Part shown: positions 6,387 to 14,146 of the stretch, in pieces
Numbering within the stretch: the stretch's first letter is position 1
Layout of the letters: the number at the start of each line of letters is the position of its first letter
Source of the DNA: Phocaeicola plebeius
Lineage (GTDB): Bacteria; Bacteroidota; Bacteroidia; Bacteroidales; Bacteroidaceae
Direction of reading: 5' to 3'
Length of the DNA: 16,859 nucleotides
Assembly: GCA_004558305.1 (NCBI GenBank)
Contig: SFDG01000049.1
Span: 1 to 16,859 of the forward strand
Program-made: the position numbers and the translations under genes
The notes under the pieces: model-generated
What the model was told of the DNA's origin: nothing
Databases searched by the model: none
The model's input: only the letters and a program-made list of their open reading frames with translations

Positions 6387-8294
6387 TCAGTTGTTGAACC
6401 GCTTCTCCAGTTCCTCCTCCTTCACCACCGAGAGCACCAGCTTGCCGTCGGGCGTGTAGTTCGGAGTGGGCAACTCGAACAACCGGTCGACCAGGTCGTT
6501 CATCTCTTCGTTGGTCAGCACCTGTCCGGGAACAATGGCTGCCTGACGGGCCAACGAGAGGGCCAGCAGACCCTGCACTTCCTCTTTCACCTTGCACCCC
6601 TTCTCGATGGCCGTCTGCACCATCCCCATCACCAGGGCCTCCGGGCTGAGTCCCTCGATGCCGGCTGGAATACCATTGATGGCATACGAACCGCCACCCA
6701 ACGGACTCAGGTCAAATCCCAAAGCGGAAAGGTCGGGGAGGATGCTTTCCAGCACTGGCACTTCGGCGGGAGAGAAGTGTACCATATCGGGGAACAGCAT
6801 CCGTTGAGAAGCGTTCCTCCGGTTCTCCATCTGATTCAGATACTGGTTGTACAGGATATTGATATGCGCCCGTTGCTGGTCGATGATCATCAGTCCCGAC
6901 TTGACCGAAGTGAGGATATAACTGCCCTTGTACTGAAAGTGCTGGGCGGCAGACTGGACCACGGAAGTCACAGACGGTGCTTCCGACAGGGGAGCTGACG
7001 GAGAAGACGGTGCCTCCTCCTCTTCAAATGCCAGTGCGGAGAAATCGGGTTCAGCACTGTCGGAAGAAGATCCGGACGATGCTTCAAGTCCTTGATAGAA
7101 CGGTTCCCACCCCATTCCCGATCGGGAATAACGGGACGAAGAATAGGAGGAGGGAGGAAGAGCAGCCCCCGAAGAGGCAAACGGATTGTAACTGGGATCG
7201 AACGAAGTGGACGGAACGGTGGAACCACTCTCTCCCCTTCCTCCGCCATCGTAGGCCGGAATATCGGGCATACCTTCCGTATCGAAGTCGATGGAAGGCA
7301 CGGCATTGAAACGGCCCAGTGTTTCCTTCACTGCCGCCGAAAGAATCTGCCAGATGGCCTGTTCGTTCTCGAACTTGATTTCCGTCTTGGTGGGATGGAT
7401 GTTCACATCGAGGTGAGCAGGGTCGACTTCCAGATACAGGAAATAGGACATCTGCTCGCCCACAGGTATCAAATGCTCGTAGGCATCGGCCAACGCCCGG
7501 TGGAAATATGGATGACGCATGAAGCGTCCGTTGACAAAGAAGAACTGGCGGGCCCCTTTCTTACGGGCCGCCTCAGGCTTGCCGATAAATCCATGGATTT
7601 TCACCATGGAAGTGTCGATGTCGAGGGTCAGCAAATCCTGGTTGAGTTTCTTGCCGAACACTCCCATGATACGCTGCCGCAGCGACAGGGCCGGCAAATG
7701 GAACAGTTCGGTATCATTATGCCGCAACGTAAAGGTAATGGTGGGATTGACCAACGCGATGCGTTCGAATTCCACCAGAATGTTGCTCAGTTCCGTCTGG
7801 TTGGACTTGAGGAACTTGCGACGGGCCGGGACATTGAAGAACAGATTCTTCACACAGAAATTGCTGCCCTTGGGACAGGCCACCGCCTCCTGGTTCTCTA
7901 TCTTGGAACCGGCTATCACCAGGGCCGTACCCAACTGGTCGCCTTCCTGGCAGGTACGCAGCTCCACCTGCGCCACAGCCGCAATGGAGGCCAGCGCCTC
8001 TCCACGGAATCCCATGGTATGCAGCGCAAACAGGTCGGCCGCCTCCCGGATCTTGGAAGTAGCATGACGCTCGAAGGCCAGGCGGGCATCGGTTTCGGAC
8101 ATGCCCTTCCCGTCGTCAATCACCTGGATGCAGGTCTTCCCGGCATCTGTCACAGACACATCGATACGGGTGGCCCCGGCATCGATGGCATTCTCCACCA
8201 GTTCCTTGACCACAGAGGCCGGACGCTGAATGACTTCGCCCGCTGCAATCTGATTGGCAACGGAATCTGGCAATAGACGGATAATGTCGCTCAT
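6387..8294 (-). CDS. mutL: DNA mismatch repair protein MutL
   Basis: MutL links mismatch recognition by MutS to strand removal through an ATP-driven dimer clamp. The protein has 635 residues. The GHKL ATPase domain is complete: ELVENAIDAG (31-40, with E34 and N35), DDGKGM (60-65), HATSKI (77-82), GFRGEAL (95-101), and FFNVPARRKF (152-161). A Ser/Pro/Gly-rich linker spans about 345-445. The C-terminal dimerisation domain follows to the end. The usual endonuclease motif DQHA(X)2E(X)4E is replaced by D472-Q-Q-R with neither glutamate. The later cysteine and CPHGRP-type metal-binding motifs are also absent (ARQAAI at 582-587, TPDGK at 614-618). It is therefore probably not a nuclease. It starts 4 nt after the stop of the membrane-protein gene and is the last gene of the run. 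No clear terminator follows before the ATPase-relic promoter. Confidence 0.97.
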   Translation of the reverse strand: MSDIIRLLPDSVANQIAAGEVIQRPASVVKELVENAIDAGATRIDVSVTDAGKTCIQVIDDGKGMSETDARLAFERHATSKIREAADLFALHTMGFRGEALASIAAVAQVELRTCQEGDQLGTALVIAGSKIENQEAVACPKGSNFCVKNLFFNVPARRKFLKSNQTELSNILVEFERIALVNPTITFTLRHNDTELFHLPALSLRQRIMGVFGKKLNQDLLTLDIDTSMVKIHGFIGKPEAARKKGARQFFFVNGRFMRHPYFHRALADAYEHLIPVGEQMSYFLYLEVDPAHLDVNIHPTKTEIKFENEQAIWQILSAAVKETLGRFNAVPSIDFDTEGMPDIPAYDGGGRGESGSTVPSTSFDPSYNPFASSGAALPPSSYSSSRYSRSGMGWEPFYQGLEASSGSSSDSAEPDFSALAFEEEEAPSSPSAPLSEAPSVTSVVQSAAQHFQYKGSYILTSVKSGLMIIDQQRAHINILYNQYLNQMENRRNASQRMLFPDMVHFSPAEVPVLESILPDLSALGFDLSPLGGGSYAINGIPAGIEGLSPEALVMGMVQTAIEKGCKVKEEVQGLLALSLARQAAIVPGQVLTNEEMNDLVDRLFELPTPNYTPDGKLVLSVVKEEELEKRFNN

Positions 8295-8298
8295 AACC

Positions 8299-8595
8299 TT
8301 ACAGGGTAAACTCGCCGGTGACGAGATAGTGGAGAATATACATCAAAATCAGAATCGCCACAAAGAGCGTTCCATAGGCCAGGGGCTTCCGTCCGCTTTC
8401 CTTCCGGCGTTTGAGGTGCGTGGTGCCCTCCACGAACTTTCCCCGGATATCCTCGGGACTGAATTCCTTGGGGGGCAACATACCCAGGTCACGCTTGGCC
8501 GTTTCTTCTATTTTCTGCAGTTTTTCCTTCCGTTCGTCCACATAGATGTACTCGTGATGGTACGCCCGTGGCTTTCTCATGGTAAACATTCCCAT
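8299..8595 (-). CDS. Small single-pass membrane protein, function unknown
   Basis: This 98-residue protein is not assigned to a named family here. The first ~70 residues are highly charged (ERKEKLQKIEETAKRDLG, then a KRRKESGRK basic patch). One membrane span follows at about 72-92 (LAYGTLFVAILILMYILHYL), so the N-terminal part should face the cytoplasm. The start at 8593-8595 is set by a rare strong ribosome binding site 8 nt upstream; an in-frame ATG at codon 6 is less likely. It begins 3 nt after the OstA-like stop and ends 4 nt before mutL, so translation of the three is probably coupled. A role as an accessory of envelope biogenesis is suggested only by its neighbours. Confidence 0.8.
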   Translation of the reverse strand: MGMFTMRKPRAYHHEYIYVDERKEKLQKIEETAKRDLGMLPPKEFSPEDIRGKFVEGTTHLKRRKESGRKPLAYGTLFVAILILMYILHYLVTGEFTL

Positions 8596-8598
8596 CGT

Positions 8599-10389
8599 TT
8601 ATTCCTCCTTCTTCTTTTCGTTAATACTCTGTGGGTCGGCCACCCGGGCCGTATCGGGAACAAGGGCCGTCGTATCCGCCGGAACAGGTACGGACATGGA
8701 ATCCAGGGCCACCGGCCGATTCTGCGCCGGCCGCTTGTCAAACAGATGCTGGTTGGGCAGTTCGATGGGTCCGCGCACATTCTTCTTCAACACATCGCCT
8801 GCCTTCTTGTCCTCCCAACGGAACACATCGGCCTTGCTGCGCGGACGCAGATAGTCGAACCAGACGAAATTTCCCAGCTTCTTCTTGTCCTGGGGAATCT
8901 GGAACAGCGGATAAAGTGTTCCCGTCGACTTGGGGAACATCACCATCTTCTCGATTTTCTGGTTTTCCAGATAGATATCCAGCTGGCTGGTTTCAGACAC
9001 GTTCATCCCGATGAGGGTACTGTCTGAATCCATGGGGTAATAGACCACCCGCACGGAGCCGATGACTTCCGTCTTGTGCATCTGGCCGTCGCGGAAATAG
9101 GCTTTCATTTCCTTCCCGGTCACCTGATTGTACATGGTAGAGTCGATTTCCTCGACCGACAAAGCCTGGTTGATGATGTGGGCCCAATCGATGGTGCTGT
9201 CATTCATGTACAGCAGGATACGCTCGCCCAGCAACTGCTGGTTCCCGTTCCACACCACCGGATCGTGATAGAGGGTCAGACAACTGTCGGCCGTCGAGAA
9301 GACCAACGAATCGGACACGCCCTGCACATCCGTGCGGTAGAACCTCACCTTGTGGAAGGCCCGCATCTCGCGGTACATGGAGTCGGTGGCGAGGTGGAAG
9401 GTTTCCAGCATCAGGGTATCGCCGTGCAGGAACAGGCTGTCGCCCTGCGAATAGTCCACCGCCAGTGCATTCCGGGTGGCAAATGCATACTTGCGGTGTT
9501 CGTCGTAGTAGCCGTACTCCCCCTTCATCAGGTTCTTGTTGACCGTATCAGTGAGCACCACATCCGTAAAGGCTTCGCCCACTCCCCGGTCGCGGTCGTA
9601 AAACAGCGTGTCGCCCGTCAGCTGCCGGCCGCCACTGCTGAGCACGGAACGCTGGTAGAGCCAGGCCCATCCGGCCTGCGTATCATACGTGCCCTGCTCG
9701 GAATAGATGTGGTGGGCATCGCTCACGATGTCCGAAGGTCCCACGATGTCCGCCACCTTGCTGGCTGTATTGTACTGAAGGGTGTCGGATGTCAGGGTGA
9801 AACTGGCATTGACCAGCTTGACATTATAGTTGAACACGGCCTGTTTGGTAGAAGGGTTGTACTCTCCCCAATCGGACGTGAGCACATTCTCCTCGTCCAT
9901 CAGCGTACCTCCGTCGAAATAATATCCCAGGTTAAAGAGGCGGTCGTAGTTCAGGCTGTCGGTCAGCAGCGTGGTATTGCGGTTCTCCATCCGCACGTTC
10001 TCCCGCATCTCGGCAATCTGGGTATTGCCGTCGTAGAACAGGTGGTCGCCATACAGGAAAAGGGTATCTCCCTGCTCCATGCGTACGTTGCTGAACGCCT
10101 CGAACGAACTGATTTGGTCATAATAATACGCACTGTCACAATACATGTAGACACTGTCGTGGCGGAACACCACATTGCCCACCACGACCTGTGCATCGGG
10201 GATGCGGGCATCCTTGCGCAGCACATCGGAATGGAGCAGGTATACCTTGCTCTTGGGAGGTTGCTTGGCCCCCGTCTGTCCGGTCTTGCGCGTTGTCTGG
10301 GCCAGCAGACAAAAGCCGAACAGGCACAGAACACCTATGAGCAGTATTCTATGCCTATTTCCTGAGGTACGTTTCTTGTTGTCCGTCAT
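8599..10389 (-). CDS. OstA/LptA-like periplasmic protein of lipopolysaccharide transport
   Basis: Proteins of this type carry or help insert lipopolysaccharide across the periplasm. The protein has 596 residues. Residues 1-31 form an uncleaved or cleavable export signal (basic start, then ILLIGVLCLFGFCLLAQ). From about residue 45 to 480 it consists of repeated beta-strand motifs typical of OstA-like domains, such as GDTLFLYGDHLFYDG, LTGDTLFYDRDRG and GDSLFLHGDTL. Each repeat has the strand-turn pattern of a beta-jellyroll. The C-terminus is Pro/Asp-rich and ends in KKKEE. It is much longer than E. coli LptA (about 185 residues), so it spans several OstA units, as usual in Bacteroidetes. It lies 12 nt after the SurA-like gene and 3 nt before the small membrane protein. 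Family assignment is good; the exact place in the Lpt bridge is inferred. Confidence 0.85.
   Translation of the reverse strand: MTDNKKRTSGNRHRILLIGVLCLFGFCLLAQTTRKTGQTGAKQPPKSKVYLLHSDVLRKDARIPDAQVVVGNVVFRHDSVYMYCDSAYYYDQISSFEAFSNVRMEQGDTLFLYGDHLFYDGNTQIAEMRENVRMENRNTTLLTDSLNYDRLFNLGYYFDGGTLMDEENVLTSDWGEYNPSTKQAVFNYNVKLVNASFTLTSDTLQYNTASKVADIVGPSDIVSDAHHIYSEQGTYDTQAGWAWLYQRSVLSSGGRQLTGDTLFYDRDRGVGEAFTDVVLTDTVNKNLMKGEYGYYDEHRKYAFATRNALAVDYSQGDSLFLHGDTLMLETFHLATDSMYREMRAFHKVRFYRTDVQGVSDSLVFSTADSCLTLYHDPVVWNGNQQLLGERILLYMNDSTIDWAHIINQALSVEEIDSTMYNQVTGKEMKAYFRDGQMHKTEVIGSVRVVYYPMDSDSTLIGMNVSETSQLDIYLENQKIEKMVMFPKSTGTLYPLFQIPQDKKKLGNFVWFDYLRPRSKADVFRWEDKKAGDVLKKNVRGPIELPNQHLFDKRPAQNRPVALDSMSVPVPADTTALVPDTARVADPQSINEKKKEE
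8604..8610 (-). promoter_or_regulatory. Strong Shine-Dalgarno site AAGGAGG
   Basis: Minus-strand AAGGAGG lies 8 nt before the ATG at 8593-8595, inside the last codons of the OstA-like gene. It is unusually strong for this phylum, fixes the start of the 98-residue protein, and suggests tight translational coupling. Confidence 0.8.
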
Positions 10390-10401
10390 GCTGATAAGCG
10401 A

Positions 10402-11775
10402 TTACTTCTTGATCCATCCCGGGTACTTGAACTCGCACTGGCGCCAGTTGGGACTGATGCGGACATAGATACTCTTCTGCTTTTCGAGAATCCATTTCTG
10501 CAACTTTTCCTCTCCCCGCTTCTCGGTCACGATGCTCTTGAGGCGCTGGTAGTCTTCGGTAATGGTGGCCTTGTGCCCGTCGATACGGTTCTTGAGCTTG
10601 ACAATGGCGCAGACCTCCTTGCCCTTCGAATTGATCATGGTGAACGGCTTCGACACCTCGCCGATCTCCATGTCGGCCACTACCTTAGCCAGTTCCTGCG
10701 ACACCAGTCCGGCCAGTGCATCCATCTCAAACCGGGAGGTGCTGTTCTCCGGATTGGCCAGCAGGCCATGGTTGTTGCGGGTGTCCTTGTCCTGCGAAAT
10801 CCAGGTGGCACCATCGTCGAAGCTGAACTTGCCCTTGCGGATATCGTTGGCAATGGAGTCCAGCCGGTTCAAGGCTACCTCAATGTCCTTCTCGTCCACT
10901 TTGGGCTTGATGAGGATGTGACGGTAGCTGACGCGATCGCCACGCCGTTCGATGAGCTGGGCAATATGATAGCCGTATTCCGTTTCGAACACCTTGGAGA
11001 TTTTCTTGGGGTCTGTCAGGTTGAACACGACATTGGCAAACTCGGGAGTGAGCTGTCCGCGTCCGGTAAACCCATATTCGCCACCCTTACGGGCCGATCC
11101 GGGGTCTTCGGAATAGAAACGCGCCAAGGTAGAGAAAGAGGTCTCCCCTTTGTTGATACGGTCGGTGAACTCGCGCAATTGCTTCTTGACCCGCTCAATT
11201 TCCTCGTCACTGATTTTGGGCTCCTGCGTGATAATCTGCACTTCCACCTGGGTGGGGACAAAAGGAATGCTGTCCTGCGGCAAACGGCTGAAATAGTTGC
11301 GCACCTCTGCCGGTGTCAGCTTGATGTCACCGATAATCTTGCGCTGCATGGACCGCACGGTCTCACCGTCGCGCACATTGTCGCGCACCATCTCCCGGAT
11401 CTGCGTGTAGGTCATGTTGTAATACTCCTCCATCTTTTCGCGGGAACCAATCTGGTCCTGCAACCAGGAAAGACGGGTTTCCACCTGCTGCAGCACCTCC
11501 TGGTCGCCCACGATGACACTGTCCAGCTCCGCCTGATGCAGGAAGAGTTTCTGCACTGCCAGTTCTTCCGGAATGACACAATAAGGGTCGCCGCTGAAAC
11601 GACGGTTCTCGTACTGGGCATTGAGTCGTTCGTTCTCCACATCCGACTTCAGGATGGCCTCATCGCCCACTACCCATACCACTTCGTCGATGACATTGTC
11701 CTGCGCACCGGCGCAGAGGCCGAAGGCACACAACAGCATACTCAAAAATACTTTTACAACGTTCTGTTTCTCCAT
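10402..11775 (-). CDS. SurA-like periplasmic peptidyl-prolyl isomerase (two parvulin domains)
   Basis: This chaperone should bind unfolded outer-membrane proteins in the periplasm and isomerise prolyl bonds. It has 457 residues. The signal peptide is residues 1-24 (VFLSMLLCAFGLCAGAQ). A SurA N-terminal-like helical domain spans about 27-165. The first parvulin domain is at about 175-278, with the conserved core SEDPGSARKGGEYGFTGRG (222-240). The second starts at YRHILIKPK (284-292) and runs to about 395; it is more divergent. I chose the ATG at 11773-11775; a TTG two codons upstream is possible but less likely. The start lies within a few bases of the preceding lipoprotein stop (11778-11780), so the two are coupled. 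A second SurA-related protein and a PpiC-like protein lie directly upstream. The gene symbol is withheld because paralogues are present. Confidence 0.9.
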   Translation of the reverse strand: MEKQNVVKVFLSMLLCAFGLCAGAQDNVIDEVVWVVGDEAILKSDVENERLNAQYENRRFSGDPYCVIPEELAVQKLFLHQAELDSVIVGDQEVLQQVETRLSWLQDQIGSREKMEEYYNMTYTQIREMVRDNVRDGETVRSMQRKIIGDIKLTPAEVRNYFSRLPQDSIPFVPTQVEVQIITQEPKISDEEIERVKKQLREFTDRINKGETSFSTLARFYSEDPGSARKGGEYGFTGRGQLTPEFANVVFNLTDPKKISKVFETEYGYHIAQLIERRGDRVSYRHILIKPKVDEKDIEVALNRLDSIANDIRKGKFSFDDGATWISQDKDTRNNHGLLANPENSTSRFEMDALAGLVSQELAKVVADMEIGEVSKPFTMINSKGKEVCAIVKLKNRIDGHKATITEDYQRLKSIVTEKRGEEKLQKWILEKQKSIYVRISPNWRQCEFKYPGWIKK

Positions 11776-11777
11776 CT

Positions 11778-12632
11778 TCAATAATAAATAATGTCGTTCT
11801 CGTCCGAAGCTTCGCGGTAGAGGTCTTCCTTGACCTTCCGGATGAAATCCACCCGCTTCAGATTGATTAATAGGTTTTTTATCTCGTTCTTCGCATATTC
11901 AATGGGCAGCTGCTTCCCCTTGGCAAGGTACTGCTCTACATGCAGCAGGTAGCAATACGCCGTATCGCGCACTTCCACATTGCGCTGGTGCTCCAGATAG
12001 CCCGCATCGCTCTCCAACGCTTTCAAGGGTATTTTGGCGGCCAGGTCGGACACCGGCATCCACCGGTCGTAGAAATAGTCGAAGCTGACGGCACCGCTGA
12101 TGCTGAATTTCTCTAACTGGTCCAAGGCGTCCTGGGTGTTCTTCCGGTACCAGACACGGGCCTGTGACAGCTTGGGCGTGTTCAGCGGGGATTTGATGAA
12201 CAAGCCCTTGACATAGGGCTGCTCGGCCCGAAACAGGTCGGGGTGGTCGGTATAGTATTGCTCGATTTCTTCCTCCGTCACCTCATTTCCCAGTTTCTGG
12301 GCCACCAGCTCCTCCTGATAAGCGTGCATGATCAAGGACCGGCGATAGGAAGCCACCCGCTCCTCCATCTTCAGGTTGTCGGGAATGTTCCCTTCGGCCT
12401 TCTCGTACAGCAGCACATCTTCCACCCATCCACGGATGTACTTTTCCACAAACGCCAGGCTGTCCGGTCCTTTCAGTCCGGCCGGGAGGGCAGACAGGAC
12501 ATCTTCCTTATAGAGAAAGGCACGCCCCACCTCTACCAGCGGAGTCTTCCCCCGATGGTCCACCGCCTGCCGGCAAGCCACCGAAAGCCCTGCCAACACA
12601 GCCCCTGCGCATAGAATGACGGTCCGTTTCAT
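11778..12632 (-). CDS. SurA-N-like periplasmic lipoprotein
   Basis: This 284-residue protein has a type II signal peptide: a hydrophobic stretch then LSVAC, with the lipidated cysteine at 20. It should sit in the inner leaflet of the outer membrane or on the inner membrane, facing the periplasm. The body is helical and charged and resembles the non-catalytic N- and C-terminal helical regions of SurA-type chaperones (EEEIEQYYTDHPDLFRAEQP at about 137-156). I see no clear parvulin core: the canonical GG/GF motifs are missing. It probably holds client proteins without isomerase activity. Its stop is 3 nt from the start of the two-domain SurA-like gene, which suggests the pair act together. Function is inferred from fold-level similarity and context. 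Confidence 0.75.
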   Translation of the reverse strand: MKRTVILCAGAVLAGLSVACRQAVDHRGKTPLVEVGRAFLYKEDVLSALPAGLKGPDSLAFVEKYIRGWVEDVLLYEKAEGNIPDNLKMEERVASYRRSLIMHAYQEELVAQKLGNEVTEEEIEQYYTDHPDLFRAEQPYVKGLFIKSPLNTPKLSQARVWYRKNTQDALDQLEKFSISGAVSFDYFYDRWMPVSDLAAKIPLKALESDAGYLEHQRNVEVRDTAYCYLLHVEQYLAKGKQLPIEYAKNEIKNLLINLKRVDFIRKVKEDLYREASDENDIIYY

Positions 12633-12653
12633 ACTGTCATAAGTTTTAGCGAA

Positions 12654-12661
12654 CGAAGATA
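12654..12661 (-). promoter_or_regulatory. Possible internal -7 box (TATCTTCG)
   Basis: Minus-strand TATCTTCG matches TAnnTTTG except for one base and lies 21 nt before the lipoprotein ATG, in the longest gap (48 nt) inside the run. It could be a secondary promoter; evidence is weak. Confidence 0.25.
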
Positions 12662-12680
12662 CATATTAATTACTGATTAT

Positions 12681-14069
12681 TCATTCATTCCCGCTACAAT
12701 TAACGGTTTTTAAAATGTCTTCGTGGATTTCAACCCGGTACTTGTCCCTCAACCGTTGCAGGCGGGAGGACGCATACCATTGTCGGTAGTCGGCCTGCAA
12801 CTGGGGCAGGACGTCGCGGAAGTCATCGGGACCGTTGTCCAGCCGCTTCCCCATGATAAAGGTATAGGACGGATCGGCCGCAGGAAGCTCCCCGCAATGA
12901 AAGGCCATCTTGTCCACATAAGCGTTCTGCCCGATGCGGAACAGTCCGCATTCCATCCGGGCCTCCCACTCCGGATGCTCTGCCTGCAGGCGCCTCAGCT
13001 CGTCGGCCCAGTCCGTCACGGGCAGTTTCTTCAACCGCTTGCGGATTTTGGAAGCCGCCTTCTTGCCGGCACACTGGACCACCGCCCCTTTGTAATGCGG
13101 CAAGTTCCACCTATACTCCTTCCGGTGACGGCTAAAATAATCAGCCAGAATGGTTTCGTCCGCCACGGGAGCAGCGGCCATATCGGACGTATGCTGCAAA
13201 TCCCAATACGTGGCCAGCAACCCCTCCCGTACCTCCTCCAACTGGCGGTGAAGGACAGGATCGGCCAGTCTGCCTTCTTTCCATTGAAGGAAGCGCAAGG
13301 AGTCGAGAGCCGGATGGCGGTCGCCGGCCTCCGCCCAGTATTCGCTCCAGAAACGGCGGGCCGCCTCTTCACTGATACCCTCCCGGCGGTTATACACCAC
13401 CAACAGATGGATGCCTAACGGCGAGAAGAAAGGAGCGGAGACTTCACCGTCCTTCAGCTGCTCCAAGCGTTCTGAAAACTCTTTCAACATGCCCCGCATC
13501 GGCCTCCATACATGTTCCTGCACCGTCATCCCCTTCCGCGTGTCAGCGGGCAGGCCGGACAAGGAAGGCACGGCCTGCAGACGCTCGTACACGATCTTCA
13601 TGCAGTCTTCCGCCTGCTGCACCTCCGCACGGGTGGCATGTTGCTGCAACGGCAGGGTGAAACAAGTCAGTTCCACCCATGTATCCGACAAGAGCCGCTC
13701 GGAACGCTTCCGGTACATTTCTTCACAAGCCCTGTCCATCCGTTCCTCACTGAGCAGATAGTCCTTCAGTACCTCTCCCTGCAGCACGGCACATTGCTGA
13801 CGGAACTGCGGGAGCGTGTCCATCCGGGCCGACAGGGCATCCTCCACTTTCAGCCGGAAATCAATGTACCGGTCGAGACAACGTTTCAGGACTCCCTCAC
13901 CTTGCGGTTCGGACTGCCGTACATACTGGGTGAACTCATCGACCGATACGGACTTCCCGTTGACAGAAAACAACGAAGAAGGCGGATTGTCGGCCAAAGC
14001 ACCGACAATTCCCCCACCGGCCAACAACATACAGAGAAAGGTCTTCAGGGCTTGCATATAGGTATCCAT
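12681..14069 (-). CDS. Divergent PpiC/SurA-like peptidyl-prolyl isomerase, exported
   Basis: This is a 462-residue exported protein related to parvulin-type foldases, probably acting on outer-membrane proteins. The signal peptide is about residues 1-27 (LKTFLCMLLAGGGIVGALA). SurA-like helices follow (SVNGKSVSVDEFTQYVRQSE at 35-54). A parvulin-like domain spans about 130-230, with LKDGEVSAPFFSPLGIHLLV (205-224) matching the end of the fold. A degenerate second domain starts at about 330, and the C-terminus is helical. Catalytic residues are not well conserved, so activity is uncertain. I chose the ATG at 14067-14069. An upstream GTG at 14093 would place the start inside the guaB terminator, and an ATG at 14057 is also possible. 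No ribosome binding site is visible. It is the first gene of the six-gene run and follows a strong terminator with no clear promoter of its own. Confidence 0.75.
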   Translation of the reverse strand: MDTYMQALKTFLCMLLAGGGIVGALADNPPSSLFSVNGKSVSVDEFTQYVRQSEPQGEGVLKRCLDRYIDFRLKVEDALSARMDTLPQFRQQCAVLQGEVLKDYLLSEERMDRACEEMYRKRSERLLSDTWVELTCFTLPLQQHATRAEVQQAEDCMKIVYERLQAVPSLSGLPADTRKGMTVQEHVWRPMRGMLKEFSERLEQLKDGEVSAPFFSPLGIHLLVVYNRREGISEEAARRFWSEYWAEAGDRHPALDSLRFLQWKEGRLADPVLHRQLEEVREGLLATYWDLQHTSDMAAAPVADETILADYFSRHRKEYRWNLPHYKGAVVQCAGKKAASKIRKRLKKLPVTDWADELRRLQAEHPEWEARMECGLFRIGQNAYVDKMAFHCGELPAADPSYTFIMGKRLDNGPDDFRDVLPQLQADYRQWYASSRLQRLRDKYRVEIHEDILKTVNCSGNE

Positions 14070-14122
14070 AAAAACAAGAGGGTGTGTCAACACCGCCTGA
14101 CATTGGCTGTTGACACATCCTC
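14070..14122 (-). terminator. Intrinsic terminator of guaB, abutting the next start codon
   Basis: Arms 14078-14092 and 14108-14122 pair over 15 bp with one mismatch and a 15-nt loop. On the minus strand the stem is followed directly by TTGTTTTT (14077-14070). It begins 25 nt after the guaB stop. The T-tract ends at the base before the ATG of the PpiC-like gene. Confidence 0.88.
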
Positions 14123-14146
14123 CTGACTATTGTTCATCTTCGGTTA

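Noticed and set aside
7092..8276. 394-codon plus-strand frame opposite mutL
   Set aside because: It is antisense to an unambiguous MutL and its residues are low-complexity, Arg/His/Gly/Gln-rich as expected for a shadow frame. The same applies to long plus-strand frames opposite the other genes (for example 4198-5058, 9076-10365, 10573-11784, 14198-15511, 15758-16819).
11776..11781. TTG start two codons upstream for the SurA-like protein
   Set aside because: The ATG at 11775 gives a normal signal peptide and the TTG overlaps the preceding stop without a ribosome site.
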